A stretch of DNA of 64,000 bases from Lysobacteraceae bacterium (GTDB taxonomy: Bacteria; Pseudomonadota; Gammaproteobacteria; Xanthomonadales; Xanthomonadaceae): positions 150,053-214,052 of the forward strand of contig QBLY01000003.1 in assembly GCA_003241895.1 (NCBI GenBank), read 5' to 3'. Shown piece after piece: positions 54,091 through 62,975 of the stretch. Positions within the stretch are counted from its first letter, which is position 1, and every line of letters starts with the position of its first letter. Position numbers and translations under genes: made by a program. The notes under the pieces were generated by a model that was not told the origin of the DNA, did not search any database, and worked only from the letters and a program-made list of their open reading frames with translations.

Positions 54091-56636
54091 AGTCGCTCTG
54101 GCCCCTGATGCAGGAGGAGCTGGCGCGGCTGCTGCCGCAGCTGCGTCGTTTCGCCGACGCCATGGCGCACGGCGAAGACGCCGCCGCCGCGGCGCAGTGG
54201 CAGCGGCGGCTCAGCGCATTCAAGGGAGCCACCGGCGTGTTGGGCGAGACACCCCTGCCGCATGTGGTCAAGCGCATGCAGGTCCTGTGGCAATCGCCCG
54301 GCAGCCACGACGAGCGGCTGGCGCAGGCCCGGCGCTGGATCGACACGCTGACCACCATCGCTGCGCAGGACTTCGCCGACGCGCTGGAAACGCTGGCCGG
54401 CATGGCCGGCGCGACGGCCCCGGCCGCCGCACCCCCGGCCCCCGCGACGGCGCTGGATGCCCGCCTGCGCGGCCTGTTCGCCACCGAAGTGGACGATAAG
54501 TGCAACGCCATGGAACGGGTCCTGCTGCAGCTCGAGCAGGCCCCTGAGCGGCTGGAGCTGATCGCCCCGCTGATGCGCGCCGCGCACTCCATCAAGGGCG
54601 CGGCGCGCGCCGTGCGCAACGAGGACGCCGTGCGCCTGGCGCACGCCTTCGAAGACTGCATGAGCGCGGCGCAGAAGCGCGCCACGCCCGTGGACGGCGA
54701 GCGCCTGGACCTGGCCCTGCGAGCAGTGGACCGCCTGCGGCGGCTCGGCACCGACGACTCGCAGGCCGCGCGCGACGCCGCCGCCGAACTGGTCGCGGCC
54801 CTGACGGCGGCACCCGCCGCCGGCGCCGTCGCGACGACAGCGCAGGCCGGTCCCGCGCCGGCACCCACCTACATCGACGTCGAGGACACCGATCCGATCC
54901 TGCGCGTGCGAGCCAGCCACGTCGGCCGCCTGATCGCGCTGGCCGGCACCGGCATGATCGAAAACCGCCGCCTGCGGCCGTTCGGTGAACGCCAGCAGCG
55001 CCTGCGGCGCGACCTCGCCGATGCCTCGCGCATGCTCGATGAACTGCACCACGAGCTGGGCGCGCCCGGCCCGCAGACTCCCATCGGCAGCCCGCTGGCG
55101 GCCCTGCGCCACCAGCTGTCTGCGTCGCGCGGCACCATCAACCAGTGGCTGGACGAGTTCGGCGCGTACGAGCGCGAATCGGGCGACCTGACCGAGCGCC
55201 TCTACCACCACGCCTCGCAGACAAGGCTGCGGCCCTTCGCCGATATCGCCGAGTCGTACCCGCGCATGGTGCGCGAACTGTCGCGCCAGCTGGGCAAGCG
55301 CGTGCACACGACGCTTTCGGGCGAGCAGCTGGCCGTGGACCGCGACGTATTGGAAAGGCTCGACGCCCCGCTCACCCACCTGCTGCGCAACGCCATCGAC
55401 CATGGCATCGAGGATCCGGCCCGACGCCTTGCCGCCGGCAAGCCCGAGGAGGGCCACCTGAAGATCGCCGCCAGCTATCGCGCCGGCATGCTTTCGATCG
55501 AAGTGGGCGACGACGGTGCGGGCATCGACTTCGAGCGCGTGCGCGCCCGCCTGCGCGAAGGCCAGGGACTCTCGGAGGTAGAGGCGGCGGCGATGGACGA
55601 GGACGCCCTGGCCGAGACCCTGTTCACGGCCGGCTTCACCACGCGCGAACAGGTCAGTGAAATCAGCGGCCGCGGCGTCGGCCTGGACGTGGTGCGGCAG
55701 ATGCTCAAGCAGCTCGAGGGCAGCGTGCGCCTGCACTCCACGCCCGGCGCGGGTACGCGCTTCAGCCTGCTGGTGCCGATTTCGCGCGCGGTGACGCGCG
55801 CCGTCGCGGTGGGCGTGGCCGGCGAAACCTATGCGTTCCCGCTGCTGCGCATCGAGCGCCTGGTGCGCGCAGGCGCCGACCAGATCCACCGCCGGGAGGG
55901 CATGCAGTACCTGGCCCTGGAAGGCAACAACATCGGCCTGGTGCCGCTGGCCGAACTCCTCGGCCTGGGCAGCACGCGCGTCGGCGGCGACGGCACGGAC
56001 ATCGTGGTGGTGTCGCAGGATGGCCGTCGCGCCGGTTTCGCGGTGGACTCGGTGCTGGGCGAATTCGATTTGGCCACCCGCCCGCTGGATGCCCGGCTGG
56101 GACGCGTGGCCGACCTGGCGGCGCTGGCGCTGATGCCCGACGGCGCGCCGGTGGTGCTGCTGGACACCGAAGACCTGATGCGCGGCGCGCTCGAGCGCGA
56201 GCGCCAGCACGAACGCCTTGCCGGGCAGAGCGAAGACAGCGCGGCGCCGAGGCGCCGGCGCGTGCTGGTGGTGGACGACTCGATCTCCGTGCGTGAGCTG
56301 GTACGCCAGCTGCTGGCTGCACGTGGCTTCGAAGTACAAGTGGCGGTGGACGGCATGGACGCGTGGTCACGACTTCGTGAATGGCCCTGCGACCTGGTGG
56401 TCACCGACGTGGACATGCCGCGCATGGACGGCATCGAACTCACCCGATCGATCAAGCAGGACCCGCGCCTGCGCAACCTGCCGGTCATCATCGTTTCCTA
56501 CCGGGACCGGCCCGAGGACCGCGGACGCGGCCTGGAAGTGCACGCCGACGCCTACCTCACCAAGAGTGACTTCCAGGAGCACGGATTCCTGGACGTGGTG
56601 CACTCCCTCATCGGCGATGCCGAGGCCGAAGCATGA
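54087..56636 (+). CDS. wspE: CheA/CheY hybrid histidine kinase with an extra N-terminal Hpt-like segment
   Basis: Hpt MRAAHSIKGAARAVRNED; LTHLLRNAIDHGIEDP; DDGAGIDFERV; GRGVGLDVVRQMLKQLEG; REC VLVVDDSISVRELVRQLLA...DLVVTDVDMPRMDGIEL. About 125 residues precede the canonical Hpt. Confidence 0.92.
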   Translation: MKSLWPLMQEELARLLPQLRRFADAMAHGEDAAAAAQWQRRLSAFKGATGVLGETPLPHVVKRMQVLWQSPGSHDERLAQARRWIDTLTTIAAQDFADALETLAGMAGATAPAAAPPAPATALDARLRGLFATEVDDKCNAMERVLLQLEQAPERLELIAPLMRAAHSIKGAARAVRNEDAVRLAHAFEDCMSAAQKRATPVDGERLDLALRAVDRLRRLGTDDSQAARDAAAELVAALTAAPAAGAVATTAQAGPAPAPTYIDVEDTDPILRVRASHVGRLIALAGTGMIENRRLRPFGERQQRLRRDLADASRMLDELHHELGAPGPQTPIGSPLAALRHQLSASRGTINQWLDEFGAYERESGDLTERLYHHASQTRLRPFADIAESYPRMVRELSRQLGKRVHTTLSGEQLAVDRDVLERLDAPLTHLLRNAIDHGIEDPARRLAAGKPEEGHLKIAASYRAGMLSIEVGDDGAGIDFERVRARLREGQGLSEVEAAAMDEDALAETLFTAGFTTREQVSEISGRGVGLDVVRQMLKQLEGSVRLHSTPGAGTRFSLLVPISRAVTRAVAVGVAGETYAFPLLRIERLVRAGADQIHRREGMQYLALEGNNIGLVPLAELLGLGSTRVGGDGTDIVVVSQDGRRAGFAVDSVLGEFDLATRPLDARLGRVADLAALALMPDGAPVVLLDTEDLMRGALERERQHERLAGQSEDSAAPRRRRVLVVDDSISVRELVRQLLAARGFEVQVAVDGMDAWSRLREWPCDLVVTDVDMPRMDGIELTRSIKQDPRLRNLPVIIVSYRDRPEDRGRGLEVHADAYLTKSDFQEHGFLDVVHSLIGDAEAEA

Positions 56637-57628
56637 AACTCGCCATAGCCCATCCCGACCGCCTCGCGCGCGAGGCCTTGCGCCGCACGCTGCTGCGCAG
56701 CGACCACGAACTGCTCTGGGCGGCCACCGACCGCGCCGAGATGGATCGGGAGTGCCGGCGGCATCCGCCGGCGCTGCTGCTGGCCCAACTCGAACTGCTT
56801 GGCCGCAAAGCCGAGCACCTGCCGAAGCTGATCGAGGCCGGCATCTCTGTGATCGCGCTTGCTTCCAGCCAGGCGGTCGGCGACGGCTATGAGGCCCTTG
56901 GCCTGGGCGCACTGGGATTGATCGAGCCGCCGCGGCTGGATGACAGCGGCGACCTGATCGGTGGCCAGCGCACGCTCACCCGCATCCAGCGGCTGGCCAG
57001 CCTGGTCGGTTACACCGGGCCCGTAAGCACGCCGGCACCCGTCGCGCAGGGCACGCGCCAGACGCGCATCATCGCGCTGGGCGCCAGCACGGGCGGCCCG
57101 CTGGCGCTGGCCAAGGTGTTGGCCAGCCTACCGTCGGACCTTGGCGCGGCCGTCCTGATCGTGCAGCACATCGAAAGCGAGTTCACCAGCGGGCTGGCGG
57201 AATGGTTGGGCAGCCAAAGCAAGCTGCCGGTCTGCGTGGCCGAGCGTGGCGACACGCCGCAGCCCGGCCGCGTCTACGTGGCCGGCAGCGGCGGCCACCT
57301 GGTGCTGCTGCCCTCCCTGCAGTTCAGCCGGCAGGCGGCGCGCGCCAGCGAGCTGCACGTGCCCAGCGTCGACGCCCTGTTCAACAGCCTGGCCCAGCAT
57401 GCCGCGCCCGGTGCCGCGGCGCTGCTCACGGGCATGGGCTCGGACGGCGTGGCCGGCCTGGGCGAGATGCGCCGCCGCGGCTGGCACACCCTGGCGCAGG
57501 ACGAACCCAGCTGCGTGGTGTACGGCATGCCGCGTGCCGCCATGGAATCGGGCGCCGCGATCCAGGCGCTGGACCTGGCCGCCATCGGGCCGGCCCTGGT
57601 CCGGCATTTGGCGAAGGTGCGCGGCTGA
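56633..57628 (+). CDS. wspF: CheB-type methylesterase with degenerate receiver domain
   Basis: Methylesterase IIALGASTGGPLALAKVLASL...LIVQHIESEFTSGLAEWL...LLTGMGSDGVAGLGEMRRRGWHTLAQDEPSCVVYGMPRAAMESGA; receiver lacks the conserved Asp. Confidence 0.9.
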   Translation: MKLAIAHPDRLAREALRRTLLRSDHELLWAATDRAEMDRECRRHPPALLLAQLELLGRKAEHLPKLIEAGISVIALASSQAVGDGYEALGLGALGLIEPPRLDDSGDLIGGQRTLTRIQRLASLVGYTGPVSTPAPVAQGTRQTRIIALGASTGGPLALAKVLASLPSDLGAAVLIVQHIESEFTSGLAEWLGSQSKLPVCVAERGDTPQPGRVYVAGSGGHLVLLPSLQFSRQAARASELHVPSVDALFNSLAQHAAPGAAALLTGMGSDGVAGLGEMRRRGWHTLAQDEPSCVVYGMPRAAMESGAAIQALDLAAIGPALVRHLAKVRG

Positions 57629-58791
57629 TGGACGAGACCCTGCGCGTCCTGATCGTCGACGACCAGCCCATCATCCTGGAGGCCGTGCGCGCCATGCTGG
57701 CCGATGCGCCCGAACTCCAGGTCACCGGCATTTCCGACCCCAGCGGCGCCATCGCGCTGGCCAGGGAGCTGCGGCCGCACGTGGTGCTGCTGGACTTGAA
57801 CATGGAGCCCGTGGACGGGCTGGAGGTTTTGTCGGGCCTGCGCGCCGATCCCGACCTCACCGACGTATCGGTGGTGATGCTGTCGGCGGCGGAGGAGCCC
57901 GAGACCAAGGTCGAGGCGTTCCGTCGCGGTGCCAACGACTACGTGGTCAAGCTGCCCAGCGCCCTCGAACTGATCGCGCGAGTGCGCTACCACGCCCGCG
58001 CCGCCGCGGCTGCCGGGGCACGCGAAGCCTCGTTCCAGGCCATGATGGAAAGCCGCGCCGCGCTGGAGCTTCGCAACCGCCAGGTGGAGAGCCAGAAATC
58101 GCAGCTCGAACTGATGAACCGCGAGCTCACCGAGGCCAGCCTCACCGACGCGCTCACCGGCCTGCGCAACCGGCGCTACCTGAAGTTCTTCCTCGAGCAG
58201 GCGCCGCTGCTGGCACAGCCCGACAGCGAACGCCGCCACCGCGCCCCGGGCCACTTCACGTTCTGCCTGTTCGACCTGGACCATTTCAAGCAGATCAACG
58301 ACCGCTACGGCCATGAAACCGGCGACGCCGTGCTGGTGGAAGTGGCACGGCGCCTGCGCCAGAACACGCGGGAGAACGACAGCGTGATGCGCTGGGGCGG
58401 AGAGGAATTCCTGGTGGTCGGGCACGGCTACGATTACGACGGTGCGCGCGAACTGGCCTATCGCGTCCTGCACAGTATCAGCGACCAGCCGATGCGGCTG
58501 CCGGGCGGGCTCAGTCTTCGCGTCACCTGTTCGCTGGGCTTTTCACCCCTACCGTGGATCGGCAGCGACGGCTCGCAGCTCGGCCGCGACCAGACGCTGA
58601 ACCTGGCTGACGTGGCGCTTTACCTGAGCAAACTCGAAGGTCGGAACCGCGGCTATGGTGTGTTCCCGGGCGCCGACCCCGACGTGGTGGCCCGGCTGAC
58701 CGACCTGGGGGTGGACCCGCAGTCGCTTCGCCTGGAGAACGGCAAGGGCGTGCAACTGGTCGCCCTTGCCGGACACGAACCCGACGATTGA
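57628..58791 (+). CDS. wspR: response regulator diguanylate cyclase
   Basis: REC VLIVDDQPIILEAVRAML...HVVLLDLNMEPVDGLEVL; GGDEF domain TDALTGLRNRRYL...TRENDSVMRWGGEEFLVVGHG (active GGEEF and upstream RxxD I-site). Confidence 0.94.
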   Translation: MDETLRVLIVDDQPIILEAVRAMLADAPELQVTGISDPSGAIALARELRPHVVLLDLNMEPVDGLEVLSGLRADPDLTDVSVVMLSAAEEPETKVEAFRRGANDYVVKLPSALELIARVRYHARAAAAAGAREASFQAMMESRAALELRNRQVESQKSQLELMNRELTEASLTDALTGLRNRRYLKFFLEQAPLLAQPDSERRHRAPGHFTFCLFDLDHFKQINDRYGHETGDAVLVEVARRLRQNTRENDSVMRWGGEEFLVVGHGYDYDGARELAYRVLHSISDQPMRLPGGLSLRVTCSLGFSPLPWIGSDGSQLGRDQTLNLADVALYLSKLEGRNRGYGVFPGADPDVVARLTDLGVDPQSLRLENGKGVQLVALAGHEPDD

Positions 58792-58843
58792 CCTGCCGGC
58801 GGCAAGCCCTTTTCCGTTTTCCCCCTCCCAAGAAGGATCCCGC

Positions 58844-59236
58844 ATGCATCCCCTGATCGCCCTGATCACCATCCTCACCGTGCTGCTGATGTTCGCCACC
58901 GCCTTCATGGTCGGGCGCGCCCGAGGCAAGTTCGGCATCAAGGCGCCGGCCACCACCGGCCACGAGGGTTTCGAGCGCGCCTTCCGGGTGCAGATGAACA
59001 CGCAGGAATCCGCGCTGATGTTCCTGCCCGCGCTCTGGGCGGCCGCCGCGTTCGGCGCCGCGTGGCTGAGCGCTGCGTTCGGAGCCGCCTGGCTGTTGGG
59101 ACGGATCTGGTATGCCGTGGCCTACGCCAATCCGGCCGGTAACCGCGGCCCGGGCTTCCTGATCGGCATGATCGCCCTGCTGGCGCTGATCGTGCAGGCG
59201 CTGTGGGGTATTGCCTGGACCTTCGTGCTGGCCTGA
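58844..59236 (+). CDS. MAPEG family membrane protein
   Basis: RARGKFGIKAPATTGHEGFERAFRVQMNTQESALMFLPALWAAA...GRIWYAVAYANPAGNRGPGFLIGMIALLAL. Confidence 0.87.
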   Translation: MHPLIALITILTVLLMFATAFMVGRARGKFGIKAPATTGHEGFERAFRVQMNTQESALMFLPALWAAAAFGAAWLSAAFGAAWLLGRIWYAVAYANPAGNRGPGFLIGMIALLALIVQALWGIAWTFVLA

Positions 59237-59242
59237 AGAAAG

Positions 59243-59274
59243 TCCGCGGGCCGGCCTGGCCGGCCCGCGGGACA
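59243..59274. terminator. strong GC hairpin between convergent MAPEG and DUF1700-like genes
   Basis: GTCCGCGGGCCGGCC/GGCCGGCCCGCGGGAC; near-perfect palindrome without T-tract. Confidence 0.5.
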
Positions 59275-59283
59275 CCATCACCA

Positions 59284-60183
59284 CTAGGCAGACTTCACCA
59301 GCAGGTGCTTCGCGAGCAGGCCGTGGCCCCTGCCGACCAGGCGCGCCACGTGCAGGGTCACGAACAGCCCGACAACGCCAAGCACCATCGCCACCGGAAC
59401 CTCCCAGGCGGCGGGCGTATCCACGTACCAGTGGACGCTGAACACGTCCAGGCCCAGCAGGTGCAGGCCCATTGCCAGCGACCCGTAGATCAGGGCGAGC
59501 GACGCGCTGAGGCCTGTCACGGCGATGGTGAAGTAGGCGATGCCCAGCGGCAGCATCAGCACCATGTAAAGCATTGCCGACCACGTGCGCGGGTCGGTGA
59601 ACATGCGCCCGATGCGCGTGAGCAGCGGCAGGCCGCGTTCGGCGTACAGCGGTCGGCGCGGCATGCGTTCGCCCAGCATCACCTCCACCAGCCGGCCTTC
59701 CACCAGCGACAGCAGGCGCACGATGCCGACGAACAGGATGACGAACGGGATGCCGATGATCAGCACCGCCAGCCCGAACGACAGGCTCAAGCCGGCGGTC
59801 ACCACGGTGAAGTAGACGGTGCCCGTCGCCAGCGAAAGCAGCATGTAGAACAGCGCTGCCCAGGCGCGCGAATCGGCTGCCACGCCGAAGAACTGCCCCA
59901 ACGCGCTGCGTCGCGGCCTGGGCGGCGGCGGGCTGAGCGCCTTGGTGACACGCACCTCGGTGTCGCGGTAGATCGCCGCCACCTCTTCGGGGGCGCCGTA
60001 GCTGGTGGCGATGGTGGCCAGCAGCGCGGCTTCGTCGGTGCCGGGATTCGCGGCCAGTTCCGAACGAAGGTATTCCTCGGCGTCGTAGAGCGCGTCCTGC
60101 AGCAGGGCGGGATCGGCGCTGCGCAGTTCATAGCGCAGCTGCTCGAGGTACTCGGGGATGGTTTTCGGGGTGGCGGTGTTCAT
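59284..60183 (-). CDS. DUF1700/sensor-domain multi-TM protein
   Basis: IPEYLEQLRYELRSADPALLQDALYDAEEYLRSELAANPG...YGAPEEVAAIYRDTEVRVTKAL then two repeated multi-TM modules. Confidence 0.75.
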   Translation of the reverse strand: MNTATPKTIPEYLEQLRYELRSADPALLQDALYDAEEYLRSELAANPGTDEAALLATIATSYGAPEEVAAIYRDTEVRVTKALSPPPPRPRRSALGQFFGVAADSRAWAALFYMLLSLATGTVYFTVVTAGLSLSFGLAVLIIGIPFVILFVGIVRLLSLVEGRLVEVMLGERMPRRPLYAERGLPLLTRIGRMFTDPRTWSAMLYMVLMLPLGIAYFTIAVTGLSASLALIYGSLAMGLHLLGLDVFSVHWYVDTPAAWEVPVAMVLGVVGLFVTLHVARLVGRGHGLLAKHLLVKSA

Positions 60184-60545
60184 CGCAGGTTTCCTTCCAG
60201 CACGCAATCAACGGAATGGCGGGTGGTGCGCCAGGTGTCGGCCCAATCGGACAGCGCCTGCCGCCCCAGTTCGGTGATGCGGTAATAGCGCCGCGGCGGC
60301 CCGGTCACCGACGGTTCGACATGGCTTTGGGCCAGGCCGGAGGCGCTGAGGTTGCGCAGCACCGGGTAAAGCGCGCTCTGCTTGCCCACCAGCAGCGGGT
60401 CGCCGGTCTGCTCCAGGCGCTTGGCGATCTGGTAGCCGTACAGGGCCTCGTTGGACTGTCCCAGCACGGCCAGCAGCACCAGGGACACGGTCCCGGCGCT
60501 GAGCTCTTTCTGGAACTTCTTCAGGTGCGGCTCGGTGTCGTCCAT
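60180..60545 (-). CDS. PadR family transcriptional regulator
   Basis: LVLLAVLGQSNEALYGYQIAKRLEQTGDPLLVGKQSALYPVLRNLSASGLAQSHVEPSVTGPPRRYYRITELGRQAL. Confidence 0.93.
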   Translation of the reverse strand: MDDTEPHLKKFQKELSAGTVSLVLLAVLGQSNEALYGYQIAKRLEQTGDPLLVGKQSALYPVLRNLSASGLAQSHVEPSVTGPPRRYYRITELGRQALSDWADTWRTTRHSVDCVLEGNLR

Positions 60546-60685
60546 GGGCCTGTCCTTGACTGACCGATACAGCCTGATTGGCTATATCGTTAACTAAACA
60601 CTAGCCTGTCCAACGGGGCGCCGCGCAGTGCCGGAAGTCAGGGTGTTAGTGTTTGGGGCGTCTCCCACCTGAAGGATTGGTTCCA

Positions 60686-61477
60686 ATGAGCGCTGCGTCC
60701 CTGTCCGGCCCGATGCCCGCGGTCTTCCTGGGGCACGGTTCGCCCATGAACGCCATCGAGGACAACGCCTGGCGACGAAGCTGGCAGGCGCTGGGCCAGC
60801 GCCTGCCGCGCCCCAGGGCGATCCTGTGCATCTCGTCGCATTGGGAAACTCAGGGCATGTACGTCGGCGCCGCCGAGCGGCCCGACACCATCCACGACTT
60901 CCACGGATTCCCGCGCGCGCTGTTCAACGTGCGCTATCCCGCCCCGGGCAGCCCCGAGCTGGCGCACCGCATCGCCGAGCTGATCCCGCATCCCCGCGTG
61001 CACCTGGACACACACCGCGGCCTCGACCACGGCGCCTGGGGCGTGCTGCAGCCGATGTATCCGGACGCCGACATCCCGGTGGTCCAACTCAGCCTGTCGA
61101 TCCTGCAGCCCGGCGCCTGGCACTACGACATCGCCAAGCAGCTCGCGCCGCTGCGCGACGAAGGCGTGCTGGTGGTGGGCAGCGGCAACATCGTGCACAA
61201 CCTTCGCCTGTGGAAGCAGGCCATGGCCGATCCCTACGACTGGGCCCAACGCTTCGACGAGGACATCGCCGACCGCATCGCCGAAGGGCACCACGACGGC
61301 ATGTTGGGTTACGAAACACTGGGGCCGGACGCGCTGATGTCCATCCCCACGCCCGAACACTACCTGCCGCTGCTGTACGTGCTGGCGCTGCAGCGCGCGG
61401 GCGAGCCGGTCGAATTCTTCAACGAACACGTGTCGAGTTCGATCTCGATGCGTTCGGTGCTGGTCGGCGCGGATTGA
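60686..61477 (+). CDS. ygiD: 4,5-DOPA-extradiol-dioxygenase (LigB/YgiD family)
   Basis: PAVFLGHGSPMNAIEDNAWRRSWQALGQRLPRPRAILCISSHWETQG...TIHDFHGFPRALFNVRYPAPGSPELA...DHGAWGVLQPMYPDADIPVVQLS. Confidence 0.92.
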   Translation: MSAASLSGPMPAVFLGHGSPMNAIEDNAWRRSWQALGQRLPRPRAILCISSHWETQGMYVGAAERPDTIHDFHGFPRALFNVRYPAPGSPELAHRIAELIPHPRVHLDTHRGLDHGAWGVLQPMYPDADIPVVQLSLSILQPGAWHYDIAKQLAPLRDEGVLVVGSGNIVHNLRLWKQAMADPYDWAQRFDEDIADRIAEGHHDGMLGYETLGPDALMSIPTPEHYLPLLYVLALQRAGEPVEFFNEHVSSSISMRSVLVGAD

Positions 61478-61480
61478 TTC

Positions 61481-62347
61481 GTGGCCGACAACGCCCTGCT
61501 GATCATCTTTCTGCCCCTGGCGCTTGCCGTGGTGATGGCCGGCCTGGGCCTGCACCTCACGCCCGCGGACTTTCGCCGCATCCTGGCGATGCCGCGCGCG
61601 GTCGGCCTGGCCCTGGCGATCCAGGCGCTGCTGCTGCCACCGGTCGCCTTCGGGCTGGCGAAGCTGGCCGGGCTACCGGGTGAACTGGCGCTGGGCCTGG
61701 TGCTGCTGGCCGCCTCGCCCGGCGGCGTCACCGCCAACCTGTTCAGCCACCTGGCGCGCGGCGACGTGGCGCTCAACATCAGCCTCACCGCCATCAACAG
61801 CCTGCTGGCCCTGCTGACCCTGCCGGTGTGGACGGCGCTGGCGCTGTCGGTGTTCCTGGGCGACGAGGCCAGCGTGCCGCCGCCGATCCGCAAAGTGATC
61901 GAAGTGGCGCTGCTGGTGATCGTGCCGGTGATGCTGGGCATGGCGCTGCGGGCCTGGAAACCGGCGCTGGCGAACGCGGCCGAGAAACCGGTGCGGGTGC
62001 TGTCGTCGCTGCTGCTCGCGGTCCTGATCGCGCTGGCCTTCATCTCGGAATGGGACATGGTGGTGCGCTTCCTCCCGGTGGTGGGACTGGCCTGCGTGGC
62101 CTTCAACGTGCTCAGCCTGCTGTCGGGCTATTTCGCGGCGCGGGCGGCAAAGCTCGCCGAGCCACAGGCCATCGCGATCAGCTTCGAGATCGGCATCCAC
62201 AACGGTACCCTCGCCATCTTCATCGCCATCGAGGTGCTGCAGCGCGCGCAGGCCACCATCGCGCCGGCGGTGTATTCGCTCAGCATGTACGTCACCGGCG
62301 CGATCTTCGCCGCGTGGCTGCTGCACAAACGGAAAACCCAGGCGTGA
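61481..62347 (+). CDS. bile acid:sodium symporter family protein
   Basis: GLGLHLTPADFRRILAMPRAVGLALAIQALLLPPVAFGLAKLAGLPGELALGLVLLAASPGGVTANLFSHLARGDVALNISLTAINSLLALLTLP. Confidence 0.9.
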   Translation: MADNALLIIFLPLALAVVMAGLGLHLTPADFRRILAMPRAVGLALAIQALLLPPVAFGLAKLAGLPGELALGLVLLAASPGGVTANLFSHLARGDVALNISLTAINSLLALLTLPVWTALALSVFLGDEASVPPPIRKVIEVALLVIVPVMLGMALRAWKPALANAAEKPVRVLSSLLLAVLIALAFISEWDMVVRFLPVVGLACVAFNVLSLLSGYFAARAAKLAEPQAIAISFEIGIHNGTLAIFIAIEVLQRAQATIAPAVYSLSMYVTGAIFAAWLLHKRKTQA

Positions 62348-62937
62348 CCAAGACCTACGACCGCCGCTACTTCGACACCTGGTACCGGCAGCGCGGCCTG
62401 GGCGGCAGGGCGGCGCTGACGCGCAAGGTGGCGCTGGCGGTGGCGCTGGCCGAAGTGCACCTGGGCCGGCCGATCCGCACGGTGCTGGACGTGGGCTGCG
62501 GCGAAGGCGCCTGGCGCGCACCGCTGCTGGCGCTGCGGCCGAAGCTGCATTACATGGGCGTGGACTCCAGCGACTACGCCATCGCCCGCCACGGTCCACG
62601 ACGCAACCTGCACTGGCTGCCGTTCGGCGACCTGGCGGCGATGCCGCTGCGCAAACCGGTGGACCTGCTGGTGTGCTCGGACGTGATGCACTACCTGCCC
62701 GACGACGAGCTGCTGCGCGGGCTGGCGGAGTTCGCGCGGCTGTGCAGCGGCGTCGCCTTGCTGGAGGTGTTCGCCCAAGGCGACGACATCATCGGCGACC
62801 TCAAGGACATGCGCCGGCGCCCCGCCGCCTGGTATCGGCACGCCTTCGCCAAGGCCGGGTTCGTCGCGGCCGGCTCGCACCTGTACCTGTCGCACGAGGT
62901 CGCCGCGTCGGCCACCGCACTCGAACTGCTGCGCTGA
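62344..62937 (+). CDS. class I SAM-dependent methyltransferase
   Basis: IRTVLDVGCGEGAWRAPLLALRPKLHYMGVDSSDYAIARH...VDLLVCSDVMHYLPDDELLRGL. Confidence 0.88.
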   Translation: MTKTYDRRYFDTWYRQRGLGGRAALTRKVALAVALAEVHLGRPIRTVLDVGCGEGAWRAPLLALRPKLHYMGVDSSDYAIARHGPRRNLHWLPFGDLAAMPLRKPVDLLVCSDVMHYLPDDELLRGLAEFARLCSGVALLEVFAQGDDIIGDLKDMRRRPAAWYRHAFAKAGFVAAGSHLYLSHEVAASATALELLR

Positions 62938-62975
62938 CGGCACCGCCCGGGCGCGGCAGGGGTTACCCTGCGCGC

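Noticed and set aside
53937-56339. 800-aa minus-strand ORF antisense to wspE
   Set aside because: wspE on the plus strand has clear family motifs. The antisense ORF is low-complexity (His/Arg/Ala/Gln-rich), as expected from high-GC codon bias.
59041-59100. Short internal repeat in the MAPEG gene (AAFGAAWLSAAFGAAWLLG)
   Set aside because: Single small in-frame duplication in a TM helix. Likely neutral and not worth separate follow-up.
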